NCBI RefSeq assembly: GCF_026625825.1
Contig: NZ_CP113065.1
Span: forward strand, 620,001-684,000
Reading direction: 5' to 3'
Length of the DNA: 64,000 bases
Origin: Pseudoxanthomonas sp. SL93
GTDB lineage: Bacteria > Pseudomonadota > Gammaproteobacteria > Xanthomonadales > Xanthomonadaceae
Position 1 is the stretch's first letter, and each line of letters starts with the position of its first letter. The notes beneath the pieces were generated by a model. It did no database searches and was not told where the DNA came from. It saw only the letters and a list, made by a program, of their open reading frames with translations. Shown piece after piece: positions 37,685 to 47,648 of the stretch. A program made the position numbers and the translations under genes.

Positions 37685-38656
37685 ATGACCTGGCAACCCT
37701 CCGCCTCGATGGACGCCCTGCGCCTGCGCGCCTCGCTCAACCGGCTGGTTCGCGAATTCTTCCATGCGCGCGACGTGCTGGAAGTCGAGACGCCGATCAT
37801 GTCGCGCGCCGGCAACACCGACCCGAACATCGCGTCGTTCTCGCTGGAGTTCTCCGGTCGCACCGACGGCGCGCCGCGCAGGCGTTGGTTGCGCACCTCA
37901 CCGGAGTTCCCGTTGAAACGCCTGCTGGCCGCGGGCGTCGGCGACTGCTACGAACTGGGGCGGGTGTTCCGCGATCGCGAGGCCGGCGGCCGGCACAACC
38001 CCGAGTTCACCATGCTGGAGTGGTACCGCGTGGGCTGGACGCTGGCGCCGCTGATCGATGAAACGGTAGCGCTGGTGCAGGCGGCGCTGGCGTTGATCGG
38101 GCGGGAGGCGACGGTTACGCGTCTGAGTTTCCGCGACCTTTACGCGCAGCGCCTGGGCTTCGATCCGATGACGGCCGAGCTGGACGTAGTCCGCAACGCG
38201 GCGGCCGGCATCGCCATCGACGGCGAAGGCCTGACCCGCGACGACTGGCTGGACCTGCTGATGACGCACGTGCTGCAACCGGGCTTCGGCCGGGACGAGA
38301 TCCTGGTTGTGCACGACTATCCGGTCACGCAGTCGGCACTGGCGCGCGTGGTGGAGCGCGACGGCGTGCCGGTGGCGGAGCGGTTCGAGCTGTACCTCGG
38401 TGCGCTGGAGCTGGCCAACGGTTATCACGAGCTCACCGATGCGGTGGAGCAGCGGGTGCGGTTCGAACGCGATGTGGTCGTGCGGCAGGCACGGGGCGAC
38501 ATCGCGCCGCCCATCGACGCCGCGCTGCTGGACGCCTTGGCGCACGGGATGCCGGCGTGCTCGGGCGTGGCGCTGGGGGTGGACCGCCTGCTGATGGCGA
38601 TGCGGGACACGCCACGGATCGCGGACGTGCTGGCGTTCGATTTCGGTCGAGCCTGA
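37685..38656 (+). CDS. epmA: Elongation factor P lysine lysyltransferase EpmA
   Basis: A 323-residue class II lysyl-tRNA-synthetase paralogue (GenX/PoxA) that attaches lysine to EF-P, helping ribosomes through proline stretches. It lacks the tRNA anticodon-binding domain of LysRS, as expected. Motifs are EFFHARDVLEVETPIMSRAGNTDPNI, WLRTSPEFPLKRLLAAG, CYELGRVFRDREAGGRHNPEFTMLEWYR (motif 2), ELANGYHELTDAVEQRVRFE and GVALGVDRLLMAM (motif 3). The ATG at 37685 is the first in the frame that follows the REP pair and starts just before the family region. Confidence 0.93.
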   Translation: MTWQPSASMDALRLRASLNRLVREFFHARDVLEVETPIMSRAGNTDPNIASFSLEFSGRTDGAPRRRWLRTSPEFPLKRLLAAGVGDCYELGRVFRDREAGGRHNPEFTMLEWYRVGWTLAPLIDETVALVQAALALIGREATVTRLSFRDLYAQRLGFDPMTAELDVVRNAAAGIAIDGEGLTRDDWLDLLMTHVLQPGFGRDEILVVHDYPVTQSALARVVERDGVPVAERFELYLGALELANGYHELTDAVEQRVRFERDVVVRQARGDIAPPIDAALLDALAHGMPACSGVALGVDRLLMAMRDTPRIADVLAFDFGRA

Positions 38657-38766
38657 AAGCAGGCACAACGGAATCGCGCGCGCGGATTCGTGCAAACGGT
38701 TTCTTGGGTTCATGTTCATGATGCCGTCGTAGATTCGTCATCAACACAACCAACGAAGGAATCGAG

Positions 38767-39510
38767 ATGAGCCGCCAGGTGATGTTTTCGCTGATGCTGG
38801 GTGGATTGTCGGCCGTGGGGCTGTCGTCGGCGCAGGCCGCGCCGCAGTACGGCAACAACGGCTACGGCGGCGACGTGGTGCGCTGCGAATCCAACGATGG
38901 CCGCTACCGCCAGTGCGCCATCGACACGCGCGGCGGCGTGCAGCTGACGCGCCAGTTGTCCAGCTCGCGCTGCGTGGAAGGCCGCACCTGGGGCTATGAC
39001 CGTGGCGGCATCTGGGTGGACGAGGGTTGCCGGGCGGAATTCCGCACGCGCGGCGGTGGCTACGGTGGCGGATATGGCGGCGGCTATGGCACTGGCCAGA
39101 CGCTGCGCTGCGAATCCGACGACGGCCGCACGCGCCGCTGCGCGGTGTCCTCGCGCAGCCAGGTGCAGCTGGTGCGCCAGCTTTCGAAGGCGCGCTGCAG
39201 CGAAGGCTACAGCTGGGGCCGCGAGCGCGATGCCATCTGGGTGTCGCGTGGGTGCCGTGCGGAGTTCGCGGTGAACGGACGCGGCAACGGCAACTGGGGC
39301 GGCGGTGGCTGGCAGGGCAGCCAGGGCCAGGTGTTCCGCTGCGAATCCGATGACGGTCGCGAGCGCTTCTGCCAGACCGGCGGCCAGCGCAGCGTGCAGC
39401 TGGTGCGCCAGCTTTCCCGCTCGCCCTGCGTCGAGGGCCGCACGTGGGGCAGCGATCGCCGCGGGGTGTGGGTGACGCAGGGCTGCCGCGCGGAGTTCCG
39501 CAGCTGGTGA
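38767..39510 (+). CDS. Secreted DUF3011 protein with three repeats
   Basis: A 247-residue exported protein with a signal peptide over about residues 1-26 (ending SSAQA). The mature part has three copies of a roughly 55-residue DUF3011 unit: [53 protein letters not shown] and two close variants, joined by Gly/Tyr- and Gly/Asn/Trp-rich linkers. Each unit holds four cysteines that could form disulfides. The fold suggests a lectin-like or wall-associated role, unproven. An imperfect match to the sugar-locus operator upstream (38691-38704) is probably chance. Confidence 0.85.
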   Translation: MSRQVMFSLMLGGLSAVGLSSAQAAPQYGNNGYGGDVVRCESNDGRYRQCAIDTRGGVQLTRQLSSSRCVEGRTWGYDRGGIWVDEGCRAEFRTRGGGYGGGYGGGYGTGQTLRCESDDGRTRRCAVSSRSQVQLVRQLSKARCSEGYSWGRERDAIWVSRGCRAEFAVNGRGNGNWGGGGWQGSQGQVFRCESDDGRERFCQTGGQRSVQLVRQLSRSPCVEGRTWGSDRRGVWVTQGCRAEFRSW

Positions 39511-39559
39511 GTTCCGGGGCTGGAACGGTGCGCTCACGGCGGGCCGGTACAATGGCGGC

Positions 39560-40618
39560 ATGAACGACGCCATCGACTACGCCCGCTACGACCACATCCG
39601 TCCGATCCGCTGGACCGGCAATGCGCTGGAACTCCTGGACCAGCGCAAGCTGCCGTTCGTGGTCGAGTATCTCAGCTGCACGACCAGCGACGAGGTGGCC
39701 GCGGCCATCCATGACCTGGCCGTGCGCGGCGCACCGGCCATTGGCATCGCGGCGGCGTGGGGCGTGGTGCTGGCCTCGCGCGACGTGCTGGCCGCCACCC
39801 CGGCCGAGGCGCTGGAGAAACTGGAACCCGCGCTGCAGCGCCTCAACGATGCGCGCCCCACCGCGGTGAACCTGGCCTGGGCGCTGGCGCGCATGCGCGC
39901 GGCATTGAAGACGGCCGGCACCGACTGGCGTGGCGTGCTGGAACTGGAAGCACTGGCCATCGCCGAGGAAGACCTGGCCGCCAACCGCCACATGGGTGCG
40001 CTGGGTGCGGCGCTGATTCCGGATGGCAGCGGGGTGCTGACCCACTGCAATACGGGTTCGCTGGCCACGGCGGGGTTCGGGACCGCGCTGGGCGTGATCC
40101 GCGCCGGCGTGGCGCAGGGCCGCATCGACCGCGTCTACGCCGGCGAAACGCGGCCTTGGCAGCAGGGCGCGCGCCTGACCGCATGGGAACTGCTGCAGGA
40201 TGGCATCCCGGCAACCCTGATCGCCGACTCGGCGGCATCGCACCTGATGAAGACCGGTGCGGTGCAGTGGGTCATCGTGGGCGCGGACCGCATCTGCGCC
40301 AACGGCGACACCGCCAACAAGATCGGTACCTACCAGCTGGCGATCGCCGCGCGCCACCATGGGGTGGGCTTCATGGTGGTGGCGCCGTCGTCTACCGTGG
40401 ACATGGCCACGCCCAACGGCGATGCCATCCACATCGAGGAACGCGACCCGGCCGAGCTGTACGGCGTGGGCGGCGCGCGCAACGTGGCGGAGGGCGTGCC
40501 GGCCTGGAACCCCGTCTTCGACGTCACCCCCGCGGCGCTGATCGATGCCATCGTCACTGAGAAGGGCGTGATCGAGCGCCCCGACGAGGCGCGCATGCGG
40601 GACGCCTTTGGCGGTTGA
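39560..40618 (+). CDS. mtnA: S-methyl-5-thioribose-1-phosphate isomerase
   Basis: A 352-residue MtnA, the methionine-salvage isomerase converting methylthioribose 1-phosphate to the ribulose form. It is related to eIF2B. Typical motifs are [86 protein letters not shown] and [16 protein letters not shown]. The catalytic Cys is in HCNTGS and the catalytic Asp in VGADRI. It stands alone between the DUF3011 gene and a cyclase gene; no other salvage gene is in the window. Confidence 0.95.
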   Translation: MNDAIDYARYDHIRPIRWTGNALELLDQRKLPFVVEYLSCTTSDEVAAAIHDLAVRGAPAIGIAAAWGVVLASRDVLAATPAEALEKLEPALQRLNDARPTAVNLAWALARMRAALKTAGTDWRGVLELEALAIAEEDLAANRHMGALGAALIPDGSGVLTHCNTGSLATAGFGTALGVIRAGVAQGRIDRVYAGETRPWQQGARLTAWELLQDGIPATLIADSAASHLMKTGAVQWVIVGADRICANGDTANKIGTYQLAIAARHHGVGFMVVAPSSTVDMATPNGDAIHIEERDPAELYGVGGARNVAEGVPAWNPVFDVTPAALIDAIVTEKGVIERPDEARMRDAFGG

Positions 40619-40825
40619 TGCCCGGTCGCCGGGTACGCGCGGCACGCTGCAATATGCCGCCCTGCGTCACCGATGGCCGCCCTCGGGCCGTGCCGAGTGC
40701 AGCCTGCGCTCGCCCGTTGCGCGCCCGCATGCACGCAACGCTGACCGTATCGTGACGGCGATGCTTCATTCCGGTGCATGGCATGGCGCTTGCATCGCAC
40801 CGGCCATGTCGCCCAGGAACCGCGC

Positions 40826-41974
40826 ATGAGCGCCCGCGTTGCCACGTCCGGAGCACCCACCTTCCACAGCCTGGCCCAGCGGCTGGGCTGGGCGGTGTCG
40901 CGCCGGTCGACGCGCGACCTGACCCCGGCGGAAAAGCACGACCTGATGCTGGCGCAAATCCGCGCCACGCGGCCCATCGTCAGCGGTGTGCTGCTGTGCG
41001 GTGCGGTGCTGCTGTCGCTGACCGGCCTGTTCGAACTGGCCGGGGTCACCCCGTCGATCGGCTATCCCTGGTGGCTGGTGCAGCTGGCCGCCCTCGGCGT
41101 GGGTGGCTGTGCGCTGGGCGTGACGCGCCTGACCGACTGGCGTCAGCGCCTGGCGCTGACCATGCTGGCCACGCTGCTGATCGGCGTGTTCATGAGCATG
41201 CCGCTGCCCGGCTCGGTGGGGCAGCTGGCGCTGCGTGCCGGCCTGTTCCAGCTGCTGCCGCTGGCCTTGATGGCGCTGATGGTGCGCCCGGCGTCGTTGC
41301 TGGCGCTGGCGGTGCTGATCGTGTCGATGGCCTACGCGCGCATCGTGGTGCACGGCGCGCCCGGTACCGGCAGTGCGCTGTACTGGCTCTACACGCTGAC
41401 CACGATCGGCTTCGGCACGGTGCTGGCCGGCTTCCGCACGGACTTCGCGGTGTCGGCGTGGCGCATGCGCCGCCGCCTGATGCTGCAGGCCTATACCGAC
41501 GAGCTGACAGGCCTGTTGAACCGGAGCGGCTGGAACGACCGTGCCGCCCACGCGCATGCCTCCGCGCAGGCCGACCTGTCGCCGCCGGCGGTGGTGTTCT
41601 TCGACATCGACCACTTCAAGGTCATCAACGACCGCCTGGGCCACGAAGGTGGCGACGCGGTGCTGCAGCGGCTGGGCGGCATCCTGAAGGCGCGCGTGGC
41701 GGACGAAGGCTGTGCCGCGCGCATCGGCGGCGAGGAGTTCGCGGTGCTGCTGAACGGCAGAAGCGCGGCGGCAGCCGTACAGTTTGCTGAACGGGTCCGG
41801 GCGGAATTCGCCAAGGCCTCCGCTGGCCTGCAGGCCACCCTGTGCGCAGGCGTGGCGCACCACCGGGCGGGCGAGAGCCTGCGTGAACAGATGCGCCGTG
41901 CGGACATGGCCCTGTACGCGGCAAAGCATGCCGGGCGTGACCGTACCGTGGTCGCCCCCGCGCTGAATACCTGA
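40826..41974 (+). CDS. Membrane diguanylate cyclase (GGDEF)
   Basis: A 382-residue inner-membrane protein with about six hydrophobic segments (residues about 45-205) and a C-terminal GGDEF domain. The active motif is RIGGEEFAVLL, an accepted GGEEF variant, with YTDELTGLLNRSGW at the domain entry and VVFFDIDHFKVINDRLGHEGGD for metal and GTP binding. No RxxD inhibitory site is evident. It should make cyclic di-GMP. The ATG at 40826 follows CAGGAA and was preferred to 40778. A phosphorelay cluster starts about 110 bp downstream. Confidence 0.9.
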   Translation: MSARVATSGAPTFHSLAQRLGWAVSRRSTRDLTPAEKHDLMLAQIRATRPIVSGVLLCGAVLLSLTGLFELAGVTPSIGYPWWLVQLAALGVGGCALGVTRLTDWRQRLALTMLATLLIGVFMSMPLPGSVGQLALRAGLFQLLPLALMALMVRPASLLALAVLIVSMAYARIVVHGAPGTGSALYWLYTLTTIGFGTVLAGFRTDFAVSAWRMRRRLMLQAYTDELTGLLNRSGWNDRAAHAHASAQADLSPPAVVFFDIDHFKVINDRLGHEGGDAVLQRLGGILKARVADEGCAARIGGEEFAVLLNGRSAAAAVQFAERVRAEFAKASAGLQATLCAGVAHHRAGESLREQMRRADMALYAAKHAGRDRTVVAPALNT

Positions 41975-42084
41975 ACAAGTAATCGCGATTCCTTTCGGGA
42001 TTTTCCTGCGTTAGCATGCCTGTCACACCTGTGATGGGCAGGGTGCTTGTCGGCGCCCCCATCGCTTCCACGACGAAGGGGACC

Positions 42085-43887
42085 ATGACGGAACATTCCG
42101 CCCGCTACGCCTGGGGCAAATGGCGATTGCCCGCGATGGGCGTGCTGATCCTGCTGATCGTCGTGGCCCCGGTCATCATGCTGCAGCAGCTGTCGCGGAC
42201 CAATCTGGCCGCCGCCGATGCCGTCGCCCACACCCACCAGGTGGAAGCGACCGTGCTCGCGTTGGCGCTGGATGTCCGCGAGGTGGAGTCTTCCGCCATG
42301 CTGATCGCACTGGGTGTGGACCATCCCTTGGCGCGCGAGCGGCTGGTCACCGGCCGGGCTTCGATGCCGGAGAAATTCAAGGCGCTGGTCGAACTGACGA
42401 CCGACAATCCCGAGCAGCTGGTGCTGGTCGGCCGCCTGCGCGAACTGGTGGACGCGCGGCTGGAGGTCATCGACCAGCTGCTGGTGGCGCCCGAGAATTA
42501 CCGGGGTGTAGTGGTGGCGCCGCTGGCCACCCGTTTCCCGATACGCGGCCTGCTGAACCAGATCCTGGACAACGAACGCGCGCTGCTGGCGCAGCGGACG
42601 CATGACTCCATGAAGCAACGCCAGCGGGCAGACTGGCTGCGGATGGCTGCCCTGGGCGCCCAGCTGCTGCTGCTGTCGCTGGTACTGATGTCGCTGGGCC
42701 GCCAGGTGGCACGCCGGCTGGCGGCCGAGAAGCAGACCGCGCAGGCCAGCCAGCGCGCGATGGTGGTGCTGGATACCGTGCGCGAACCCATCGTGCTGCT
42801 GGATGCCGAGCAGCACATCCAGATGCACAACACCGCCTTCGCCGAACTGTACGGGCTGGCGCCCGGCCAGAAGGCCGGCAGCCTGGACGAGCTGGGCAAC
42901 GCCTGGCAGGACCGCGTGATGCGGCAGCGGCTGGGCGACGTGCTGGCGCGTGGCCGCGAGCTGTGGGACTACGAACTGCAGCAGGACACCGCCGACGGCC
43001 TGCGCCGCACCGTGCTGGTGAATGCACGCCGCATGCCGCTGCCGGAAGGCGAGGACCACGCCGTGCTGGTGACGGTCAGCGACATCTCGCTGCAGAAGAC
43101 CGCACAGCAGGAAATCGCCGCGCTCAACCAGCAACTGGAAGGCAAGATCGAACAGGTGTCGGAAGTGAACCGCGAGCTGGAAGCCTTCAGCTATTCGGTA
43201 TCGCACGACCTGCGCGCGCCGTTGCGCCACGTGGCCGGTTTCTCCGACAAGCTGTCGCGCCACCTGGGCGACGCTGCGGACGAAAAGAGCCGCCATTACC
43301 TGGAGGTCATCGGCAATTCCGCGCGCCGCATGTCGCAGCTGATCGACGACCTGCTGGTCTATTCCCGCCTGGGCCGCAGCGCGCTGCGCCTGCAGGCCGT
43401 GGACATGCAGTCGCTGGTGGCCGAGGCGCGCGCCATGCTGGATGCCAATGCATCGTCCGATGGCAGCACCACGCGGGTCGAGTGGCGCATCGCGCCGATG
43501 CCCATCGTGGTGGCCGACGAGAACATGATGCGGCAGGTGTGGGGCAACCTGCTGGGCAACGCGGTGAAGTACAGCAGCCAGCGCGAGCGCGCGGTGATCG
43601 AGGTCGGCCACGAACTGCAGGACGATGGCAGCCACCACTTCAGCGTGCGCGACAACGGCGCCGGCTTCGACATGGCCTATGCCGGCAAGCTGTTCGGCGT
43701 GTTCCAGCGCCTGCACAAGGCCAGCGACTTCCCCGGCACCGGCATCGGCCTGGCCAGCGTGCGCCGCGTGCTGAGCCGCCATGGCGGCCGCATCTGGGCC
43801 GAATCCACGCCTGACCAGGGCGCCACCTTCCACTTCACCCTTCCCGCGGCGCTCGATGCGTCGCCCTCCCGAGAACGAAACGCATGA
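42085..43887 (+). CDS. Membrane sensor histidine kinase with CHASE3-like and PAS domains
   Basis: A 600-residue sensor kinase. It has a first membrane segment ([16 protein letters not shown]), a periplasmic helical CHASE3-like domain (about 40-185), and a second segment ([17 protein letters not shown]). A PAS domain follows ([24 protein letters not shown]), then a coiled coil and a HisKA domain with [19 protein letters not shown] (His about 373). The HATPase has [41 protein letters not shown] and [12 protein letters not shown]. The ATG at 42085 follows GAAGGGGA. The stop overlaps the response-regulator gene (ATGA). Its architecture resembles phytochrome-type kinases that pair with Rcp1-like regulators. 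Confidence 0.92.
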   Translation: MTEHSARYAWGKWRLPAMGVLILLIVVAPVIMLQQLSRTNLAAADAVAHTHQVEATVLALALDVREVESSAMLIALGVDHPLARERLVTGRASMPEKFKALVELTTDNPEQLVLVGRLRELVDARLEVIDQLLVAPENYRGVVVAPLATRFPIRGLLNQILDNERALLAQRTHDSMKQRQRADWLRMAALGAQLLLLSLVLMSLGRQVARRLAAEKQTAQASQRAMVVLDTVREPIVLLDAEQHIQMHNTAFAELYGLAPGQKAGSLDELGNAWQDRVMRQRLGDVLARGRELWDYELQQDTADGLRRTVLVNARRMPLPEGEDHAVLVTVSDISLQKTAQQEIAALNQQLEGKIEQVSEVNRELEAFSYSVSHDLRAPLRHVAGFSDKLSRHLGDAADEKSRHYLEVIGNSARRMSQLIDDLLVYSRLGRSALRLQAVDMQSLVAEARAMLDANASSDGSTTRVEWRIAPMPIVVADENMMRQVWGNLLGNAVKYSSQRERAVIEVGHELQDDGSHHFSVRDNGAGFDMAYAGKLFGVFQRLHKASDFPGTGIGLASVRRVLSRHGGRIWAESTPDQGATFHFTLPAALDASPSRERNA

Positions 43888-44324
43888 GCGACATCCGCAC
43901 CATCCTGCTGGCCGAAGACAGTCCGGCCGATGCCGAAATGGCGATCGACGCGCTGCGCGATGCCAACCTGGCCAATCCCATCGTGCATGTCGAGGATGGC
44001 GTGGAGGCGATGGATTACCTGATGCGCCGCGGTGCCTACAAGGATCGCGCCGAAGGCCTGCCGGCGGTGCTGCTGCTGGACATCAAGATGCCGCGCATGG
44101 ATGGCTTGGAAGTACTGCAGGCGATCCGCGCGGAGGATTCCCTGAAGCACCTGCCGGTGGTGATCCTGTCCTCGTCGCGCGAAGAGAGCGACCTGGCCCG
44201 CAGCTGGGACATGGGCGTGAATGCCTACGTCGTGAAGCCGGTGGACATCGAGCAGTTCTTCCTGGCGGTGAAGACGCTGGGGCGCTTCTGGGCCGTCATC
44301 AACGAAATTCCCAACAAGGGTTGA
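43884..44324 (+). CDS. Single-domain response regulator (Rcp1-like)
   Basis: A 146-residue lone receiver domain: ILLAEDSPADAEMAIDAL (acidic pocket), VLLLDIKMPRMDGLEVLQAI with the phosphoacceptor Asp, VVILSSSREESDLARSWDMGVNAYVVKPVD with Ser and Lys switch residues. It has no output domain. It overlaps the sensor kinase gene by 4 bp and precedes the hybrid kinase gene by 4 bp, so it probably carries phosphate between the two kinases in a relay. Confidence 0.93.
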   Translation: MSDIRTILLAEDSPADAEMAIDALRDANLANPIVHVEDGVEAMDYLMRRGAYKDRAEGLPAVLLLDIKMPRMDGLEVLQAIRAEDSLKHLPVVILSSSREESDLARSWDMGVNAYVVKPVDIEQFFLAVKTLGRFWAVINEIPNKG

Positions 44325-44328
44325 TCCC

Positions 44329-45837
44329 GTGCCATTGAACGGCCACTCACTGGGTCCCGTGCGCATCCTGCTGGTGGAGGATTCGTACGAGGATGCCGAA
44401 CTGCTGATGGAACAGCTGCTCGACGCCGGGCTGGATGCGTCGTTCACGCGCGTGGAGGATGGCGCCAGCCTGCGCGCCAGCCTGCGGGACGAGACCTTCG
44501 ACCTGGTGCTGTCCGACCTGGACCTGCCGGGGTTTTCCGGTTTCCAGGCGCTGGAGATCCTGAAACAGCACGATCCGTCCATGCCGTTCGTGTTCTTCTC
44601 CGGCACCATCGGCGAGGAAGCCGCGGTCAACGCGCTGCAGAAGGGCGCCAGCGACTACGTGCTGAAGCACAACCCCGTGCGCCTGCCGTCGGCGGTGGCG
44701 CGCGCCATCCGCGAGGCGCGCAGCGAGCGTGAGCGCGAACGCGCCGAACGCGAACTGATGCGTTCGCAGCGGCTCGACTGCCTGGCGATGCTGGCGGCCG
44801 GCCTGAGTCACGACCTGCGCAACATCCTGCAGCCGCTGCTGATCGTGCCGGACCTGCTGTCGACCTACAGTGACGACCCCAAGATCCTGCGCCTGGGCGC
44901 GGTGATCTCCGAGAGCGGCAAGCGCGGGCACGAGATGGCCGATTCGATGCTGTCGTTCGTGCGCGGGTCGCGCAAGGCCAGCGAGAGCATCAGCGTGGCG
45001 TCGCTGTTCCGCGCCGTGCAGCTGCTGCTGCAGGGCAGCCTGACGCGCAAGGTGCAGCTGGACGTGGTGATGCCGCCCGAAGACCTGCTGATCGAGGGCA
45101 ACTACACCGAGTTCCAGCAGTGCCTGATCAACCTGTGCCTCAACGGCATCCAGGCGATGGCGGAGAACGGCGGACGGTTGCTGCTGTCGGCCGAGCGCGT
45201 CACCGATGAGCAGGGTGGCGACAGCGTGGTGGTGCGGGTGCAGGATGCAGGCACGGGGATGGACGAAGCCACGCAGCAACAGCTGTTCACCCCGTTCTTC
45301 ACCACCAAGTCCACCGGTACCGGACTGGGCCTGATGTCGTGCAAGCGCATTGTCGAGGCGGCCAAGGGCCGCATCGTGGTGGAAAGCGAAGTAGGGCGCG
45401 GCACCACCTTCCAGATCCACCTGCCGGTGCACGCGCCGGTCGATGCCCATGCCGATCCGCACCATGATTTCCTGGATGGCGAGGGACGTCGCATCCTGCT
45501 GGTGGACGGCGATGCGACCCGTCTGTCGTTGCTGGGCAATGCCTTGGCCAGCCAGGGCTATGACCCGATGATGGCGCTGGACGGCGCGCAGGCGTTGCAG
45601 CAGACCGCACGCGACGGCATGCCCGCCTTGGCCGTGATCGATCAGGACATCATGCTGATCTCGGCGGCCGACGTGCTGGCCTCACTCCGCAATGCGGGTT
45701 TCAGTGGGCCTGTGGTGCTGTTGCAGGATCATCCCGAAGCGGTGACGGCCGCCGGTTGCCACGCGGTCATCACCAAGCCGGTGCAGGTCAACGAACTTTT
45801 CACCATCATCGAAGAAGCGCTGGGGACGCGGGCCTGA
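44329..45837 (+). CDS. Hybrid REC-histidine kinase-REC protein
   Basis: A 502-residue cytoplasmic protein with no membrane segment. It has an N-terminal receiver (RILLVEDSYEDAELL, VLSDLDLPGFSGFQ, GASDYVLK), a kinase core with the phospho-His motif MLAAGLSHDLRNILQPL, and an HATPase (LINLCLNGIQAMAENGGRLL, VQDAGTGMDEATQQQLFTPFFTTKSTGTGLGL). A C-terminal receiver follows (RRILLVDGDATRLSLLGNAL, LAVIDQDI, VITKPVQ), where the second acidic pocket has DGD. It is the last of three coupled signalling genes. It likely receives phosphate from the upstream pair; its output is unknown. Confidence 0.9.
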   Translation: MPLNGHSLGPVRILLVEDSYEDAELLMEQLLDAGLDASFTRVEDGASLRASLRDETFDLVLSDLDLPGFSGFQALEILKQHDPSMPFVFFSGTIGEEAAVNALQKGASDYVLKHNPVRLPSAVARAIREARSERERERAERELMRSQRLDCLAMLAAGLSHDLRNILQPLLIVPDLLSTYSDDPKILRLGAVISESGKRGHEMADSMLSFVRGSRKASESISVASLFRAVQLLLQGSLTRKVQLDVVMPPEDLLIEGNYTEFQQCLINLCLNGIQAMAENGGRLLLSAERVTDEQGGDSVVVRVQDAGTGMDEATQQQLFTPFFTTKSTGTGLGLMSCKRIVEAAKGRIVVESEVGRGTTFQIHLPVHAPVDAHADPHHDFLDGEGRRILLVDGDATRLSLLGNALASQGYDPMMALDGAQALQQTARDGMPALAVIDQDIMLISAADVLASLRNAGFSGPVVLLQDHPEAVTAAGCHAVITKPVQVNELFTIIEEALGTRA

Positions 45838-45864
45838 GGCCCGCGTCGCCCGACATGCGTTCGA

Positions 45865-46191
45865 TCAGGCGTGCAGCGCGCGGTTGGCGGGCTTCAACCG
45901 CTGCCACACTTCGCGCATGATCGGCTGGGCGCGGTACCAGCCGATCGGCGTGGACGGCGAATAGCGTTCCAGGCGCGCACGCAGGGCGGGGGCGACTTCC
46001 TCGAACTCCTGCCGGTGGTGCAGCAGGTACCCGTCGTAACCCACCTTGATGCAGGTTTCCAGGTCGTTGATGGTCGCGCCGACCACCTGGAACGTGTTCT
46101 CGTGCATGCGTGTCTTCCAGTACGCAAGTTCGGCATCGATATCCACGATCTGCGCGGTTGCATCGGTATTGCGAAATTGACGGCTTCCCAT
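45865..46191 (-). CDS. Hypothetical protein, small paralogue family, copy 1
   Basis: A 108-residue predicted cytoplasmic protein, mostly helical and of no named family that I recognise. It aligns with the product of the next gene upstream on its strand (46308-46766). Shared features are VDIDAELAYWKTRM, TCIKVGYDGYLL, EEVAPALRARLER and a C-terminal I-x-W-Y-x-A-Q-P-I-M-x-x-V-W-x-R-L. The clean ATG and codon bias support a real gene. Convergent with the hybrid kinase gene, 27 bp apart. Confidence 0.7.
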   Translation of the reverse strand: MGSRQFRNTDATAQIVDIDAELAYWKTRMHENTFQVVGATINDLETCIKVGYDGYLLHHRQEFEEVAPALRARLERYSPSTPIGWYRAQPIMREVWQRLKPANRALHA

Positions 46192-46307
46192 GACTCACCC
46201 CTGTGGCTGTGTGGACGACGTGGGGTGATTCTTGGTTTCGCGAAGTGAGTGTTAAGTGAAATAAAGGCCCATTTAACCCGCAAGTAACGCCGCGAGGGCT
46301 TTTTCAT

Positions 46308-46766
46308 TCACCTTTGCAGAGACTGCGTGAACGTCGTGGGGCGCGATCCGGTGTCGTTCTGCTGCAGCGCCGCCGCCACGATGCTGCGCTCATCGAGTGC
46401 ATCTTCGATCCGGAGGATCGAGGAGCGCCCGGCATTCTGCAGCGAGGCGCCGAGCCGCCGCCAGACGGCCCTGAGGATCTCCTGCGCCACCGGCCAGTCC
46501 AGGCGCATGGCCGATACGACGTTGCGCTCGTAGCGTGTTGCCAGTGACGGCATCAGGTCTTCCAGCGCATCGTGCGGCGAGAGCAGGTAGGTGTCGTAGG
46601 CGAACTTGAGGGTGGGCACGTAATGCCGGAAGGCGACGCCATTGCGATGGAATGCCTGCTGTGCGTAGTGCTGCTCCCAGAACCTCAATTCGGCCTGGAT
46701 GTCGATCACCGCGCAGGCCGGGCAGGCTTGCAACGTCCTGGGGTGGGCTTCGTCCAGAGGCACCAT
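46308..46766 (-). CDS. Hypothetical protein, small paralogue family, copy 2
   Basis: A 152-residue relative of the 45865 product. Shared blocks are VIDIQAELRFWEQHYAQQAF, TLKFAYDTYLL, LEDLMPSLATRYER and LDWPVAQEILRAVWRRL. About 40 further residues (SSILRIEDALDERSIVAAALQQNDTG) extend the C-terminus. The N-terminal CPAC could bind metal. I start at the ATG at 46766, preceded by GGAG at 8 nt; a longer frame upstream has no family sequence. Function unknown. Confidence 0.65.
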   Translation of the reverse strand: MVPLDEAHPRTLQACPACAVIDIQAELRFWEQHYAQQAFHRNGVAFRHYVPTLKFAYDTYLLSPHDALEDLMPSLATRYERNVVSAMRLDWPVAQEILRAVWRRLGASLQNAGRSSILRIEDALDERSIVAAALQQNDTGSRPTTFTQSLQR

Positions 46767-47059
46767 GGTGTCCGCTCCATGCAGCAAGGCCTGGCAGCGG
46801 AGGATGGGGGTGGAATGCGTGCCTCGGTGCGATGCCGGTCGCATCAGGCGTTTGCCGCATGGCCTTCGGGTCGCTTGGGCCCTGGGCATTTCCCTCATTC
46901 GCCATGCGCTTGCACGGCGAATCCCATCGCGTTGCCTGGTCTTGTTATCGCCCCCTGCCTAGCTGTGTACGGCAGGGGACGGGACAAGCGGACACCGTAT
47001 GTCGATTATTTTTCCTTCGAGTAGAGCGCTTTCCCTGACAAGGCGGCCGGTGGTACGGC

Positions 47060-47458
47060 TCAGTGCAGGCGGGGAACACGCGTGTCGTGATGCTCGCCCG
47101 GTTCCTGCCCATGCTCATCCAGCCAACGCCAGGCCTCGCACAGCATCGTGCGCGCCACCGGCCAATCCGGCCCGGCATCGCCGCTGAGCTGCTCCCACTG
47201 GTCTTCCAGCCGGGCTTCGGTCTGCAGGTCGAGCGCCCTGTCCTGGTCGGTGTGCGTGGCCACGGCAAGCGCGTAGGCACGGCATGCGTCTTCCCACGCC
47301 ACGTCGGGATGCAGGCGCACGCGGCGACGGAAGTCGTGGGCGCTGAAGGCCGCGAAGTCGTCGGTGCCATCCACGGCGGGCATGAACGTGGTGGACGAGG
47401 TGCGCACGCGCGCCCGTTGCAGGGATTCCAGGCGTTCACGGTAGAGGATGCGATTCAT
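47060..47458 (-). CDS. Hypothetical protein, small paralogue family, copy 3 (divergent)
   Basis: A 132-residue hypothetical protein, the most divergent of the three. The common C-terminal block is visible as PDWPVARTMLCEAWRWLDE, matching LDWPVAQEILRAVWRRL in copy 2. The middle (FRRRVRLHPDVAWEDACRAYALAVATHTDQD) corresponds in position to the tyrosine-rich block of the other two. It diverges from the helicase gene at 47649, leaving a 190-bp shared control region. No function can be assigned. Confidence 0.65.
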   Translation of the reverse strand: MNRILYRERLESLQRARVRTSSTTFMPAVDGTDDFAAFSAHDFRRRVRLHPDVAWEDACRAYALAVATHTDQDRALDLQTEARLEDQWEQLSGDAGPDWPVARTMLCEAWRWLDEHGQEPGEHHDTRVPRLH

Positions 47459-47648
47459 GGCAGGGGCTCATGCTGGGGTGATGCCGTGATATCGCCTGGC
47501 GGGTTACTTGACCGTGAGAAAAGCGTAGCCCGCGCGTCACAACACTGACCGGCGCTTCATGCGCCTGAATGCCCACGGCGCACCTGCGTCTCACCGGTTG
47601 CGACGCGGGTGCGATCTGATGCGGCGTCTCTCACCACGAACCCTTCCC

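Noticed and set aside
38691..38704. Sixth LacI-type operator upstream of the DUF3011 gene (TGCAAACGGTTTCT)
   Set aside because: Three of the ten fixed positions of the pattern are lost, including most of the right arm, and the gene has no link to sugar use.
38767..39510. DUF3011 protein as three separate genes or an internal pseudogene
   Set aside because: The frame is continuous with one signal peptide and three intact repeats, so it is a single repeat protein.
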